The notes under the pieces: generated by a model
What the model was told of the DNA's origin: nothing
The model's database searches: none
Seen by the model: the letters and a program-made list of their open reading frames with translations, nothing else
DNA from: Viscum album
Taxonomy: Eukaryota; Streptophyta; Magnoliopsida; Santalales; Viscaceae
Direction of reading: 5' to 3'
Length of the DNA: 64,000 nt
Assembly (NCBI GenBank): GCA_963277665.1
Contig: OY728159.1
Location: 1,017,251,343-1,017,315,342 of the forward strand
Shown here: positions 25,028 to 36,660 of the stretch, piece by piece
Layout: each line of letters starts with the position of its first letter
Position numbering within the stretch: position 1 is the first letter of the stretch
Position numbers and translations under genes: made by a program

Positions 25028-25160
25028 GTTCTATTGCTACTTGTTGAGTTTTTACTTTTGTTATAAAATGTAAGTTATAAATTTTTTATTATAAACTGCT
25101 TGTTTATAAATTGAAATTACACTAATTTTTTTTGTATAAAAGGAATTTTATTTTGATAAG

Positions 25161-26350
25161 ATGCTAGGTAGGAATATTGATACTCTAGAAAATATGAATC
25201 TAAGTAGACCAAATATTTTTGAAGGGAATTATTATGAATACAATAGAGATTGAGTGAAACTTTTTGTTATCAATACTAGTGTGGATAACTTTTTTATGTT
25301 GACTAGAAATTACAAGAATTCATAAAATAAGTGAAAGCCTTTAAAAATCAAGAAATATTGTAATATTAATTGAATTAAAGAGTAAGGAATAGTATTTTTA
25401 TTCTATGACTAGAAATGTAAATAGTTATATTTATTCATGTGAAGCAGCTAATAATATTTAAAAGAATTTGGATGTAACTCACTTTGGAACTTCTAAAGTT
25501 ATTGAAACAAGAAGAGCTATTATTATATCTGATTATCAAGATTTTTATTTTCTACCTAGATAATCAGTTGCAAATATGGACCAAAGGTTTATGAAAATTA
25601 TAAATAGTTTATATTCTCTTGGAGAGAAAGATCTGGATGAAAGTATTTTAGTTGAGAACATTATTTAAATCATTCCAAATGAATGGGAATCCAAAATAAC
25701 TTCATTGGATGATATAATAAGAATTAAAAATATTAATTTAGATGATCTTATTGGAAACCTTATGCAGTATGAGTGTAGAATAAAAAGGGATGCAGAGAAA
25801 ATGAAAATAAAAATTAGAGGATTTTCTTTTGCAACTACATCTAATGTTCTGAACAAATTTCAATCTAATAAGAAAGTTATTAAGTCATCCAAAAAGAATA
25901 TATTTACTTTTCAATCTGATATTAGTTCATTAGATAAGTCTGAGAATGAATTGGATAATCTTGCAAGAAGGATGAATAAGATTATTGGAAAGAAAGAATT
26001 TCATATGCTTGTAGTGTAAGTGCATGAGATAGTTATTCTGAAAATTATTCAGATAATGAGAGTCCATGATAGAATAATGTCGGTTTTTATATAGAAATGT
26101 AAAATTTGAATAAATATCTCATTGATAAGGTAACTGTTGGTGAATTTCTTACTAACCTTTCAATAAATTTGAACTACCCTAATAGTAATGATAAGATTAA
26201 TTATATATCATCTAAAGAAGAATATTCCTTAGCTAAAGAGGATAATATTTTACCCAGTTTCGAAGAAGTATCTAGATGTTTTAAATTACTTGAAAATGAA
26301 AACTGTAAAAATTATAAAAAAAACATGATAATACCAAATAAAGTCTTGTA
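25161..26350 (+). pseudogene. Sirevirus-like gag remnant
   Basis: Structural capsid precursor. Starts at the ATG at 25161 (MLGRNIDTLENMNLSRPNIF), followed by an EGNYYEYN stretch like the copia gag start, with a TGA soon after (about 25251). Open pieces at 25705-26019 (DDLIGNLMQYE, lysine-rich) and 26106-26351 (acidic, LPSFEEVSRCFKLLENEN) keep the character of a long copia gag. I did not find a zinc knuckle between them; it is probably lost. Confidence 0.75.
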
Positions 26351-26959
26351 AAGGAAAATTAAATAATCTCTACTTTAACTATAGAAAAATTATATCTTTT
26401 TAAATATCTTGATAAAACCAGTTTTGAAAAATAAAACCTTTCAAAAGATCTTGAAAAATGTATTTTTGAGAAGACTAGTTTACAAACTGATTTTGTAAAA
26501 CTTAGTTCGAATTCAAATTCTACTGAGGGTAAAAACATAGTTGTTAAAATAAAATATGAAATTCCTAGTTTGAAAAAAAAATTCTATGTTTTCCCCTATA
26601 ATTTAAAACTTTGATAAAATATATAAACAATTTATACCTTGTATAGATATTTCTAGATTGGGTTTTACTAATAAAAAAGTTATTTTTATCAAAAATTAAT
26701 TTTTCTAAAGAGTACATAATTTTGAACTAAATGTAAAAGTGGTGGACATAAGAACAAAAAAAATAATTAAAATTATTTCCTTAGGTTCTCACAAAGACTA
26801 TTTTTCAAAAGAAATTATATTTACTCAACATAATAATATTGGGAAAATGTGGAAACCTAAGATTTTATTTTCTGATAATATCGAGCCCAAGAAGGTTTGA
26901 GTTCCAAAATGATAATTTTTTTATTTTTAAGAAAATAATGAATGTTCCAACAATAATAA

Positions 26960-27110
26960 AATTTAGTACATAGAGAGTGTTTTCTCTAGACATATGACTA
27001 GAAACAAAAACTTCTTTAAGAAGATCATAAAGATGAAAGGTGGAAAAGTCACTTTTAGGGATAATGATCAAAGATAAATTATTGGTATATGTAACATTAT
27101 TATTCTTGGA
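26960..27110 (+). pseudogene. Sirevirus-like protease core
   Basis: The window reads YIESVFSRHMTRNKN near 26967-27011. By position and the SRHMT pattern this is the copia protease loop, but the catalytic Asp is Glu (GAG at 26973) and the conserved Gly is Val. A GGKVTF segment follows as expected. A stop near 27074 ends it. Confidence 0.7.
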
Positions 27111-27194
27111 AAAGCCTTAATTTAGAATGTATTTTTTTTAAGACATAAGCACAACCTTATTATCATAAGTTAGTTATGTTATGAGGCTTATCCT

Positions 27195-28430
27195 ATGAAC
27201 ATTGGGAATGACAAATGTATTGTTCATGGTTATAAAGATGAATTTATTCTTTCTTATAATTTGAATGATAATGTTTACACATTAAAGTTAGAAGACCATA
27301 AGATCCAAGATCTACCTTACCATAGTACAATGGAAAATCAATCTTGGTTTTTTCATAGAATATTAGGAAATTGTATTCTTATAAATTTATCTAAGATTTA
27401 TAAGAAAGGACCTACCAGAACTTAGGTTTTATGATTCTAAAGTATGTGATCCTTATCAATTAGGTAAGGAATATTAGTCAAGCATTAATTTTATTAGTGA
27501 AGTCTTAAAATTTGATGCTTTATAGTTACTATACATGGACTTATTAAAAACTAGAAGTATTGGTGGAAAATAATATGTATATGTTTTATTTTATGGTTAC
27601 ACTAGATATATTTGGGTATATTTTCTTACAAATAATTCCCAAGCCTTTGTTGTTTTAAAACTTTTTTATGAAGAGTTAAAAATGAGAAAAAAAACTCTCC
27701 TTGATAACTATTCATAGTTATCATGGTGGAGAAGTTTTAAATTGTGAAAAAAAATTAGTAAAAAGGTATTATGCATAACTTTTCAACATCAAGAACTCCA
27801 AAAAAATGGGGTAGTTGAAAGAAGTAATATAATTCTATAGGAGAATACTAGAACCATGTTGAGTGATTACTCAATTGCTAAACATTTTTTGGGATAAAGA
27901 AGTTAATACTTACAGTTATACTATAAATTGAGTTTGGATTGGAAATTTTATTTATAAAACTCTTTATAAGTTATGAACCAGAAGAAAATCAAAACATTCA
28001 TAATTCAAAGATTTTGGATTAAAAGTATTCATTCAGAATACTAAAGATAACTTAAATAAATTTTCTCCAAAATATGATGAAGGATTGTTTTTTGGTTATT
28101 CCACAACTAGTAAGGCATATAGAGTCTTTAATAAAAACACATGTACTATTGAGAAAATAGTGCATGCTTAATTTGATGAAACTTGTCCTTTTGTTTTCAA
28201 ACAACCTCAACCTACATCTTTAAATGTAATTTTTAAAACATATTTTCAAACTATGTTAGAAATTTTTTCTCATTGGATAAAAAATGAAGAATATATTTTG
28301 GAAGTTATACCTCAATAATATTTTCAACCTGCTATTGAAGAACAGTGTTTTGAAAACCCAATAAGTCATTTCCTTCTTAGGAATCATCCTAGTGATAATA
28401 TCATTGGGGATGTAGATCAACTAGTTATAA
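27195..28430 (+). pseudogene. Sirevirus-like integrase
   Basis: The GAG-pre-integrase/zinc-binding part is open at 27195-27425 (VYTLKLEDH, HSTMENQSWFFHRILGNC: His-His pair visible). The core begins near 27535 with LHMDLLKTRSIGG (first Asp kept), GYTRYIWVYF and FVVLKLFYEELK, then falls apart through stops. A C-terminal part near 28080-28170 reads EGLFFGYSTTSKAYRVF, typical after copia integrase cores. Confidence 0.8.
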
Positions 28431-28499
28431 CTAGATGATCTTTGAGAAATGAAATTGAACATCTAGAATTTTTATCTCAATTAAAACCTAAGACTCTAT

Positions 28500-29400
28500 A
28501 TGAGACTTTAAGTGATGAGGATTAGATAAAATACATTCAAGATGAACTCAATGAGTTTGAAAGGAACCAAGTTTTTATTTTGGTTGAATGACCTAAAAAT
28601 GCTTATATAATTAGTGTAAAATGGGTTATTCAGAGAAAATATGATAAAAATGGAATAATAGTTAGAAATAAATATAGAATTTTTTCTAAGGATTATAATA
28701 AAAAATATGGCATAGATTATGAAGAAACTTATGCTTTGATAGCTATACTTGAGGCTAATTGTATACTTCTAGCTTATACAGCATTTTTGAATTTCAAACT
28801 ATTTGAAATGTATGTGGAGTGTGCTTTACTTAGTAAATATGTTTAGGAGGAAGTTTATGTAGAATAACCCCATAGTTTAAAAAATAAAAAACATCCAGAA
28901 TATGTTTTTAAACTTACTAAGGTGCTTTATACACTTAAAAATGCCCCTAAATCCTAGTATGATAGTTTTATAGTTTTTTTTGCAAAAAAAATATTAAGGT
29001 TTCTATGGATCTAACTCTTTTTATAAAATAAGTTAATAAAAATATTATGATTTCACAAATATATGTTTATGACATTATATTCGATTCAACTCAAAAGCCT
29101 TTAATAGATTCCTTTTTGGATCTTATGAAATCTGAGTTTGAAATGAGTATTATGGGTGAGTTAACATACTTTCTAGGATTTAAAATTTCACAAAAACTAG
29201 AGGGAACTTTTATATATCAATATAAGTATATAAAATATCTTATTAAGAAATTTGGGTATGACAACACTAAAAGTAGTTGTACTCCTATCGGAACATCAAA
29301 TACTTTAGACATTGTTGAAGTTGGGAAACTAGTTGATCAAAATACTTTAAGAGGTATGATTGAAATTTTACTTTAAATAACACCTATTCATCTAGATTTG
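28500..29400 (+). pseudogene. Sirevirus-like reverse transcriptase
   Basis: Recognisable copia RT: VKWVIQRKYDKNGIIVRNKY (28616-28676), YGIDYEETYA, LNFKLFEMYVECALL, KLTKVLYTLKNAP, then an open piece from 29047 with IYVYDIIFDST, KSEFEMSIMGELTYFLG. The palm motif is YVYD: the first catalytic Asp has become Tyr, so it is inactive regardless of the stops. At least two frameshifts and several stops lie between the pieces. Confidence 0.9.
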
Positions 29401-29489
29401 ATGTTTTTTGTATACATATATGGTAGATATTAAGAAAATCCAAAATAATCTCATCTTAAATATATAAAATGATTTTTTAATTATCTTAA

Positions 29490-29970
29490 GGGAACTATGG
29501 ATTTTGGTTTATTTTATTCTTCCAGAAATGATTTTTAGTTAAAAAAATTGTATGTTGACTTTGTTGGATTTATAATGGATGTGAAAATTACTTTTGAAAC
29601 ATGTCCATTATTAGGAGAAGCTTTTGTTTCTTAGTCTTGTAAGAAAAAACAATCAGTAACACTTTCCATTGTTGAAGTCAAATATGTAGTAGCTAGAAGT
29701 TTTTGTTATCAAGTGTTGTGGATGTGACACACACTCATTGAATTTTGGTATGAGTTTTAATAAAAAAAGAATTTTGTGTGATAACACAAGTTAGATTACA
29801 TTATGTAACAACCCATCACATTAATCAATATCTAAATACATAAATATTAGACATCATTTCTTTAGGGATCACACAAAAAAAGGATATATCATTATAAAAT
29901 TCATCAAAATGCAAGAACTACTTGCAGATATTTTTACAAAATCTCTTAGTTCCGATATATTTAAATATAT
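29490..29970 (+). pseudogene. Sirevirus-like RNase H
   Basis: VDFVGFIMD and a stretch like SCKKKQSVTLSIVEVKYVVA (29640-29700) mark the copia RNase H, with Glu in the latter. The C-terminal Asp region follows with many stops. In copia elements this is the end of pol, as here. Confidence 0.75.
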
Positions 29971-30785
29971 TAAATAGAAGCTAGGAATGATCATTATCAA
30001 ATGATCATTCATTTATACTTCATCCTTAAAAATATCCTTATATTAAAAAATCTTTCTTAAAGGGAGAGTACATATGTTTTGGTCCTATAAAACCTTTATA
30101 TCTCTAAAACATTTATTTTTATAAAAATATTTTGTTTTTTGTATTTTTAACTCTTTTCGGAGTCAAAATTTTTATAAAAATTCCCAGAATCAATTTTTTT
30201 TTAAATAATATTTTTGGAGTCAAAATTTTTATGGACTCAAAAATTGTTCCAAATTTTTTCTGGATAATTTTATTATTATAAAATTTATCAGATAAATTTC
30301 TTTTAAAAAACCAAGAAGAATAGTTGACTCATACTAAGAGAACATTTCTACGCTGAAAGGTATTCTTATAAACTTTAATTTTTTTTATTATCAATTACTT
30401 TAGTTTATTGATGTTTTTTATATATTATTTTAGTTTTATAAACTTCAATTTGTTAAAAATTTAAAATTTTATCAAATTGGATTATTTTTTACTCTGATGA
30501 GTAGTTTTTTTAAAAAAAGTAAGAGTTTAGAATAATGGTTAAATCATTCTTACATTAAATTTCAATCATTAGGTCATAAAAGGATTTTCAATCTAAGCTG
30601 TTAGATTTTTTGTAATTTTAACCAGCACCCCTATGCCTATATATAAGAGTGGGGTATCTGTGTCCCGAATTGGTTTTCAAGGTTTCTTCTCGTGACTCTC
30701 AGTACCCCATATTTTTTTCCATCCCGATTTCATTTCCATTTGTCTGATTAGATTCTAAAGTCCAAATTCTGGCACTAGATTGAGT
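29971..30785 (+). other. Spacer between pol and the extra gene
   Basis: AT-rich DNA without a frame. Around 30170-30260 it holds a short direct repeat with AGTCAAAATTTTTAT. Contains the internal TATA-like site at 30638. Confidence 0.6.
30638..30647 (+). promoter_or_regulatory. Internal TATA-like site before the extra gene
   Basis: TATATATAAG followed by AGTGGGG, about 140 bases before the ATG at 30786. The context TATAAGAGTG resembles the 3' LTR promoter (TATAAATAAGAGTG at 34323), suggesting a second start of transcription for the downstream gene. Activity is inferred, not shown. Confidence 0.45.
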
Positions 30786-33205
30786 ATGATGGCCTCTATT
30801 GAATACTATTCAAAAAGATAATTTTCTAGAGAAAGACTTATTGAAATAACCTAGTATGAAAAATATGTCTCTATTTTTAAAAAGGGTTCTACTTTTCAAG
30901 GATGTTAGAAAATATTTGTTAAGTAATAAGACTTTGAAAAAAATTAACAAGATATTGTTAGAGAATTTTATTCTTCAATTGAATTCAATTCATAAGAAGA
31001 TAGATAAGTGATTTTTTTTACACTTTTTGGTCAAAGTCGTAGACATTCTTATCAACATGTTACTAACTTGGTAGAAGTCCCTTTTGAGGGTAAAGCCTAT
31101 TTACCATCCCACAAGATTCTGGAAAATCTTGGAAGCTTTGATAAGTATTAAAACGAGGTTTCATTATTTAAATCTTCTAATAAGGTCCAAAAATTTTATC
31201 ATTTAACTCTAGATTTGAGAGTTGTTACCCTTTAGATGCAAGGGTAATTAATACTTAGAAAGGGAGATAGCGATACTCTAAAAGTACTCAACATATTCAT
31301 TTTTTATTTTCTTGGGAATATGAGGCAGATAAATTTGGTTAAATTTGTTTTTATTATGACTAAATTAATTAAGAAGGATTTAATAAAATCCAAGATTCTC
31401 ATTTTTCCTTGTTTTATAAACAAGATTTTAGTCAATTTTATAGAAGTTTTTCAAATAAAAAATCAGTCATATGTAGTTCATGAAAAATTATCTTTTATTC
31501 ATGAATAAACTATAGCTAGGATGAAGTTTGTTTTCAATTCATAGTTGAAGAAATTTTTTGACAAATCAAAAAAATCCATGTTTGATGGCTAACCAGTAAA
31601 GGAGAACTGAGTATTGAACGAAAATATAAAGGTAGAATACTCACCCCATAATTTTTATAAGAAACAAAGGGAAATGTATGACGAATAATTTAAAAAGCTA
31701 ATGGAACATAAGGCACAGAAGAAACTAGGGGATTCGGTTGTTAGACTAGACAAATAAGAGGCTTTAGATTTAAAAATCCAAACTACTAATGATTTAAAAG
31801 ATACTGAGAAAAATAAGAAACAAAAGAAAAGATTCGCAGAGGAAAGGATGATGGAATGGTTATTTAAAGCAGTTTAAAGATCATCATAAGATCCACCTTT
31901 GTTAGTTTCTCCATTATCAGTTATAAAAATAGATTCAAGGTATAAAAATGATCCTCAGATCGATCAAAAAAATCCTAATGTTATACTAGAATTCATTGAA
32001 ACGTTAGTATTTACATCAATAGTCCCAACAGTTTTTAAAAAGGAAAAGGAAAAGAGCTAGTATAATAAGTTGTGGAAGAAGTTTTAACTCAAAAATAAAT
32101 TCAGAAGAAAGTAGGAAATAAGACTCAAAAATTAGATAAGAAAGTTGGGAAATGTGTGTTGACAATTGTATGGTAGTTGGAAAATGAATTAGAAGAATAA
32201 GAGGATGATGAGGAGAAAGTAGGAGGAGGAGGGAACACATGTAAGTGAAAGATCATCAAAATCATCATCCTCATCCACTTCTATATCAACCTAGTCTGAT
32301 AAAACCTAGTGATAGATGTTTTTTTCATAATTTTAGTTATCATCAAAAGAAGAAGTGGATTCTAAACATTCACATACTAAGGTTTTAAGATAAAGTCGTG
32401 ACTGATCGATAAGCTTATGTTGAGAAAGTTTTAGAAGAAGATAAAGTTTAAGAGAAATAAAAGTCAGATATTGGACCATCCAAGCCATGTGTTTTAGATG
32501 CTTCATCATATTCATTGGAGTATTCAGCCATAGAATCTCAAAATAATTTTTAATATATTTTTCAAACTTTGAAAAAAACATATAACTCAATTCCTTTTCT
32601 TCCTATAATTAAATATATGTGTAAGAAAATCTTGACCAATCTCAGTGAAAAATCATAATTGTTGAAGTTATTAACAGAATTTATGATTCAAAATGAGGAT
32701 GAAATCAAAACCTTCAAAGTTAAATAAAAGGATCACAATAAAATATTTAATTAGATACTGGGATGGTCTATACAAGTTGATAATGATTTGAAGGATCCTG
32801 ATGATCAGATAGTGGAAGTCAAGAATGTTTCTCTTGACATTACCAATTAATTAAATAGTTTTTCTACTATTGTATCAGATATATTAAAGTTTATTGAAAA
32901 TTTCAGAGATATGATTAATTCTCAAAATAAAGAAATGTTTTTTTAAGGAAAATTTTTAGAATCTAAAAGAATAAAATATCAGCCTCTTTTATGTTGAAGA
33001 TGAGATTCTCAGGATTAAGTAGGAAAATAAAAAGATAAGTTTTCTTAAAGAATAATTTTTAAGTCTAAAATCATAGATTCATAGGTAATCATTCATGGAG
33101 GACATGATTGTAAAGAATGAGTCTTCAGTTACTGAAACCAAGAAAGATCACAATGATGTGAACAAATTGAATGAAATTTTTAAAATGTTATATAAGAAAG
33201 TATGA
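30786..33205 (+). pseudogene. Extra 3' gene of the Sirevirus-like element (plant-transposon-protein-like)
   Basis: A decayed frame of about 2.4 kb in sense orientation after RNase H. Start ATG at 30786 (MMASIEYYSK), probable stop TGA at 33203. The clearest part runs from about 31020 to 31508: FGQSRRHSYQHVTNLVEVPF, LTLDLRVVTL, then an open piece MRQINLVKFVFIMTKLIKK ... LIFPCFINKILVNF. That order resembles the putative plant transposon protein domain (Transposase_32-like) of extra or envelope-position genes in plant retrotransposons. This is recognised from pattern only. Downstream parts are acidic or lysine-rich, low complexity (EDDEEK near 32200) and possibly coiled. No clear membrane segment, so envelope function is not supported. 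Confidence 0.6.
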
Positions 33206-33435
33206 TTTCTTTTTAATTTAACTCTTGATGTATTTTAAAACTTTTTGAATGAAATATTAGTTTGAATGAATTTAAATCCAAATAACTTTTCAATGAATGT
33301 TTTCCAATTCTTTTGGGATGAATGTTCTTTCTTTTATATCTTGGATGAATAGTTAATTCAAAAAAATTATTTCATATCACTTTTATTTCTAACATTTCAA
33401 GAGATATATAATTTCCCTGTACCTATTTTTAAATC

Positions 33436-33543
33436 AAAAGGGGGATAATTTTTGGGAGATTTTTTTTAAATGGAGAAGGATTCATTGCAGGGGGATATTT
33501 CATCCAAAGTGGGATAATTTTGGGAGAAATATATCTAAGGGGG
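33436..33543 (+). repeat. Multiplied PPT-like motifs
   Basis: AAAAGGGGGATA (33436-33447), GCAGGGGGATAT (33487-33498), AAAGTGGGATA (33506-33516) and TAAGGGGG (33536-33543) precede the real tract. Multiple PPT-like copies upstream of the 3' LTR are a known Sirevirus trait. Confidence 0.65.
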
Positions 33544-33741
33544 TTAATTGTTCAAGGGAGAGAATCTGAAGTTATAATTTCTATTGAATCTAAAATAAAG
33601 TCATAAACTCATAGGAATTTATGATATGAAATAATAAAATATTTTTATGAAGATTATTTTTAAAGGAAATAAAAGAACAAAGGGTTGTATGTTTTTCAAA
33701 TTTAGTAGTTTTTAATTTTTAGTGTTGTCTTTTTTGTTTCC

Positions 33742-33754
33742 AAAAAGGGGGAGA
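33742..33754 (+). other. Polypurine tract of the Sirevirus-like element
   Basis: AAAAAGGGGGAGA one base before the LTR TGTTGAG; the primer for plus-strand synthesis. Confidence 0.85.
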
Positions 33755-33755
33755 T

Positions 33756-35159
33756 TGTTGAGACAAAAGATACATTTTATACTTTTCCTTTTCTTAGTTT
33801 TTTAAATCACAAATACTTTCTTAAAAAACTATTTTACTAACTTTATACATATAAATTGTTTTAGAATTTTTTTGTAGACAAAATACTTTTCCACTTAACA
33901 ATGAAACAATTAAAATATAAAATAAATATAAAATTTTATTATTCAATCAGATGCATCAGACTGGCAGTGTATCTGACGTATCGTACTAACTAGTTCTTTT
34001 CTAGTGGTTAGACTAGTTTTTTGTCTATCAAACTTATCAATGTAATAACCATCAGTCTAAAAATAGTTATGATACATCGAACTAACCTTTGTTCAGTTTG
34101 TTTTATTGAAAAATAATAGTATAGTCCATTAGAATATCCAAAAGTTTATAATCATATTAATAAAAATTATTTATATTAGATTGAATATTTGATAGCATTG
34201 TAATGATAAAAAATAAAATGACATTAGATGGAAACATTTTTTTGAGATGTAAAGTGAAGAACATACAAGTACATTGCAACCAAATCTAAGATTCATGGAA
34301 ATATAATTGTTAGAGGAATTACTATAAATAAGAGTGAATTTGAGGATATGGGAGCTGATGCATTTGAAACTCAACATGTCATAGATTTTTCTTTTCTTGA
34401 ACATTTCATTCTTACACTTTGTAATTTCTCAAATAGTTGTGTTCTAAAAATTACAAGTGATGAATTGAAAAAACCTTAGAACTTTGGTTTATTTTTTATT
34501 TAGTTTGTATGATCATGGTAAGACCGAGGGATTCTGAGGATATGAATATAGGGTAATCTGATCCATCAGATCAAGAAATTTTTGGGAAAGGAAGATAGGG
34601 CTAACGTTGATCTTTGTATTGAGGGATTTATTTTTTAATAAATATAGAGCTAATACTAATCTGTTAGATTGAAGTCTTCCAGTGTTTTTGAAGAAATAGA
34701 CATTCTGATCAACATATCGAGGGATTTTCAACTATATAAAGACATACCTTTATAGTTATGTGTAAAACTATGTATATCTTAAGTTAGTATTTATGACTTT
34801 ATAAAATCTTAAGTTTAAAGAGTAAAACTACTTTTATAAATCTTGTAATTCATTCTTACATAATTATAAGCTTTAGTATTACTTATTTTATCAAGTTTAC
34901 ATTTTATTGGGCATTTACTATTAGAAAATTGTTTTTAAAAATATTTCTAATGAACTGTTTTATCGGTGTGTCTATGAGACCTATAACAACCCTATTTTTT
35001 CAAAAAAAATATGCATCTGATACACACTCTGATAATTATATGACTTCTGAGTCGATTCATTTTGATTTAAGAGGTTTTGTGTTTCGTATTAGTTTAATCG
35101 TATAAACTAAAATTCACCCCCCCCCCTCATGTATCTATCATAACTCTTATGATCCAATA
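33756..35159 (+). repeat. Sirevirus-like 3' LTR
   Basis: 1,404 bases, TGTTGAGACAAAAGATACA to CTCTTATGATCCAATA, aligned to the 5' LTR. CA end decayed to TA. TATAAATA at 34323-34330. Confidence 0.92.
34323..34330 (+). promoter_or_regulatory. 3' LTR TATA box
   Basis: TATAAATA within ACTATAAATAAGAGTG, as in the 5' LTR. Confidence 0.6.
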
Positions 35160-35164
35160 GATTC
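35160..35164. repeat. Target-site duplication GATTC, right copy
   Basis: Exact copy of 23605-23609; Ty3-B integrase sequence resumes immediately after. Confidence 0.88.
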
Positions 35165-36660
35165 ACACTCCCAAGTCTCGTGAGAATTTGATCTATGTCG
35201 TTATTATGCTCTGACCAATGAGATAGACTTCCCATGCAAGACTTTCACTTGAGAATCAATTATCTCCATTGGATTTTCTATAATTGAAATTTATGGCTCT
35301 AACTCGACCTCTACCCAACTCAAATATGAGAGGGATCAGGATGGTACTTCTTGAACTGAGATATGTAGAAAACATCATGAATACCTATCAACTAATTAGA
35401 TAATTCCAATTGATATGTAGCCTGTGCAAGCTACTCTATGACCTCAAATGGTCAAACATATTTAGAGCCAACTTTCACTATTTTTCAAGCCGATGATAAC
35501 CCAACTGGGAAGAAACTTTCAAGAAAACCCAGTCACCTACTAAAAACTCAAAGGATAAAGTTGATGATCCTCATGAAATTTTGACCAACTCTACACTATA
35601 ACCAAACATTGGTTTATATCCTTATTCTTCATTGATGTATCCTAAATAAGACTCAGTCCCACAAGATAATCCTTTCCCACCTCTTCCAAACAAAGAGGTG
35701 TCCTTCATGGGTGATCGTACAAAGCCTCAAAGGGTTCCATTATGATTGAAAACTAGTAACTATTTATGTATGTAAACTCAACTAGTCCAATATGGATATC
35801 CCATTATCCATCAAAATCTAAGATATAGTCATGAAGTATATCCTCTAAAATCTAAATAGAATGCTCCATCTAACTGGTAGTCTATGGATGGTAAGTTGTA
35901 CTCAATCTGACATGAGTCCCCATTACCTCTTTCATACTTTTCCATAACTTTTATGAAAACCTAGGATCTCTTACCAAAACAATGTTAGAGGGAACCTTAT
36001 GTAACCTCACAATCTCCAACATATAAAACTTACCTAAATCCTAAACTGTTTTGGTGCTCCTGATCAGAATAATATGGGTTGATTTCGTTAACTGGTTAAT
36101 CACCAACTAGATAGAATTATTCCCTCAAGGAGTCTATAGTAATCTAATATTTAAGTCTATGGACACCACATCCCATTTCTAAACTAACATAGAAATAGGT
36201 TGGAGCAACCTAGAAGGTTTTAGATGCCCTACCTTTATCTTCTGGAAAGTGTAACAATAGGGCACGTGACCTCAAATGTATCACTTCATACTCAGCCATC
36301 ATAAATGTCATCACATGTCATAATACATCTTCTTAGTTTCTGAATTAACAACTCGTGAATAAATATGATAGTTCAACAAAATTTAACTCATTATAGTTTT
36401 TTGGGAAAACAAATTGATTCCCAAATAAGATAATACCATCATATGGGATATACTAACAAAAAAAGATCTCCACACTATAAAGGGTTTATCAAATTTCACT
36501 AAATTCATCATCCTACTACTGATCATCTAGAATAGAATCACAAAGATCTTCTGATAACTAAACACAAGTCAAAACAATACCTAAAATATCCTCTTGAGTA
36601 TCTAGATGAAACTAATAAAAGAGCCCCAAAAGGTTCCACTCTTCCTTCGATTCCAAGACA
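35165..36660 (-). pseudogene. Ty3-B integrase remnant
   Basis: Resumes from 23604 in step with Ty3-G 13690 onward (CACTCCCAAGTCTCG; CATGCAAGACT). The C-terminal part near 35300-35390 aligns with the Ty3-G GGMHYVFHVSHIRRY region. The core region near 36060-36120 reads VINQLTKSTH on the minus strand: the first catalytic Asp is Asn (codon at 36095-36097), with a TAG just upstream. The zinc-binding region is near 36230-36320. There is no long open frame. Confidence 0.75.

Larger units (their letters stand above)
23610..35159 (+). mobile_element. Sirevirus-like Ty1/copia element with an extra 3' gene
   Basis: An 11,550-base element: LTRs 23610-25011 and 33756-35159 (about 1.4 kb each), primer-binding site at 25013, gag, protease, integrase, RT and RNase H in copia order, then 3.8 kb containing an extra reading-frame remnant (30786-33205), several PPT-like repeats and a final polypurine tract. 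Exact GATTC duplications flank it, and Ty3-B sequence is continuous across the insertion. The RT-linker wording (MKSEFEMSIMGELTYFLG), long 3' region, extra gene and multiplied PPTs fit the Sirevirus group. Every protein is broken by many stops and shifts; the RT and protease motifs have lost catalytic residues. Confidence 0.92.

Noticed and set aside
30786..33205. Envelope gene of the Sirevirus-like element.
   Set aside because: No signal peptide or clear membrane segment seen; the best resemblance is to a plant transposon protein domain.
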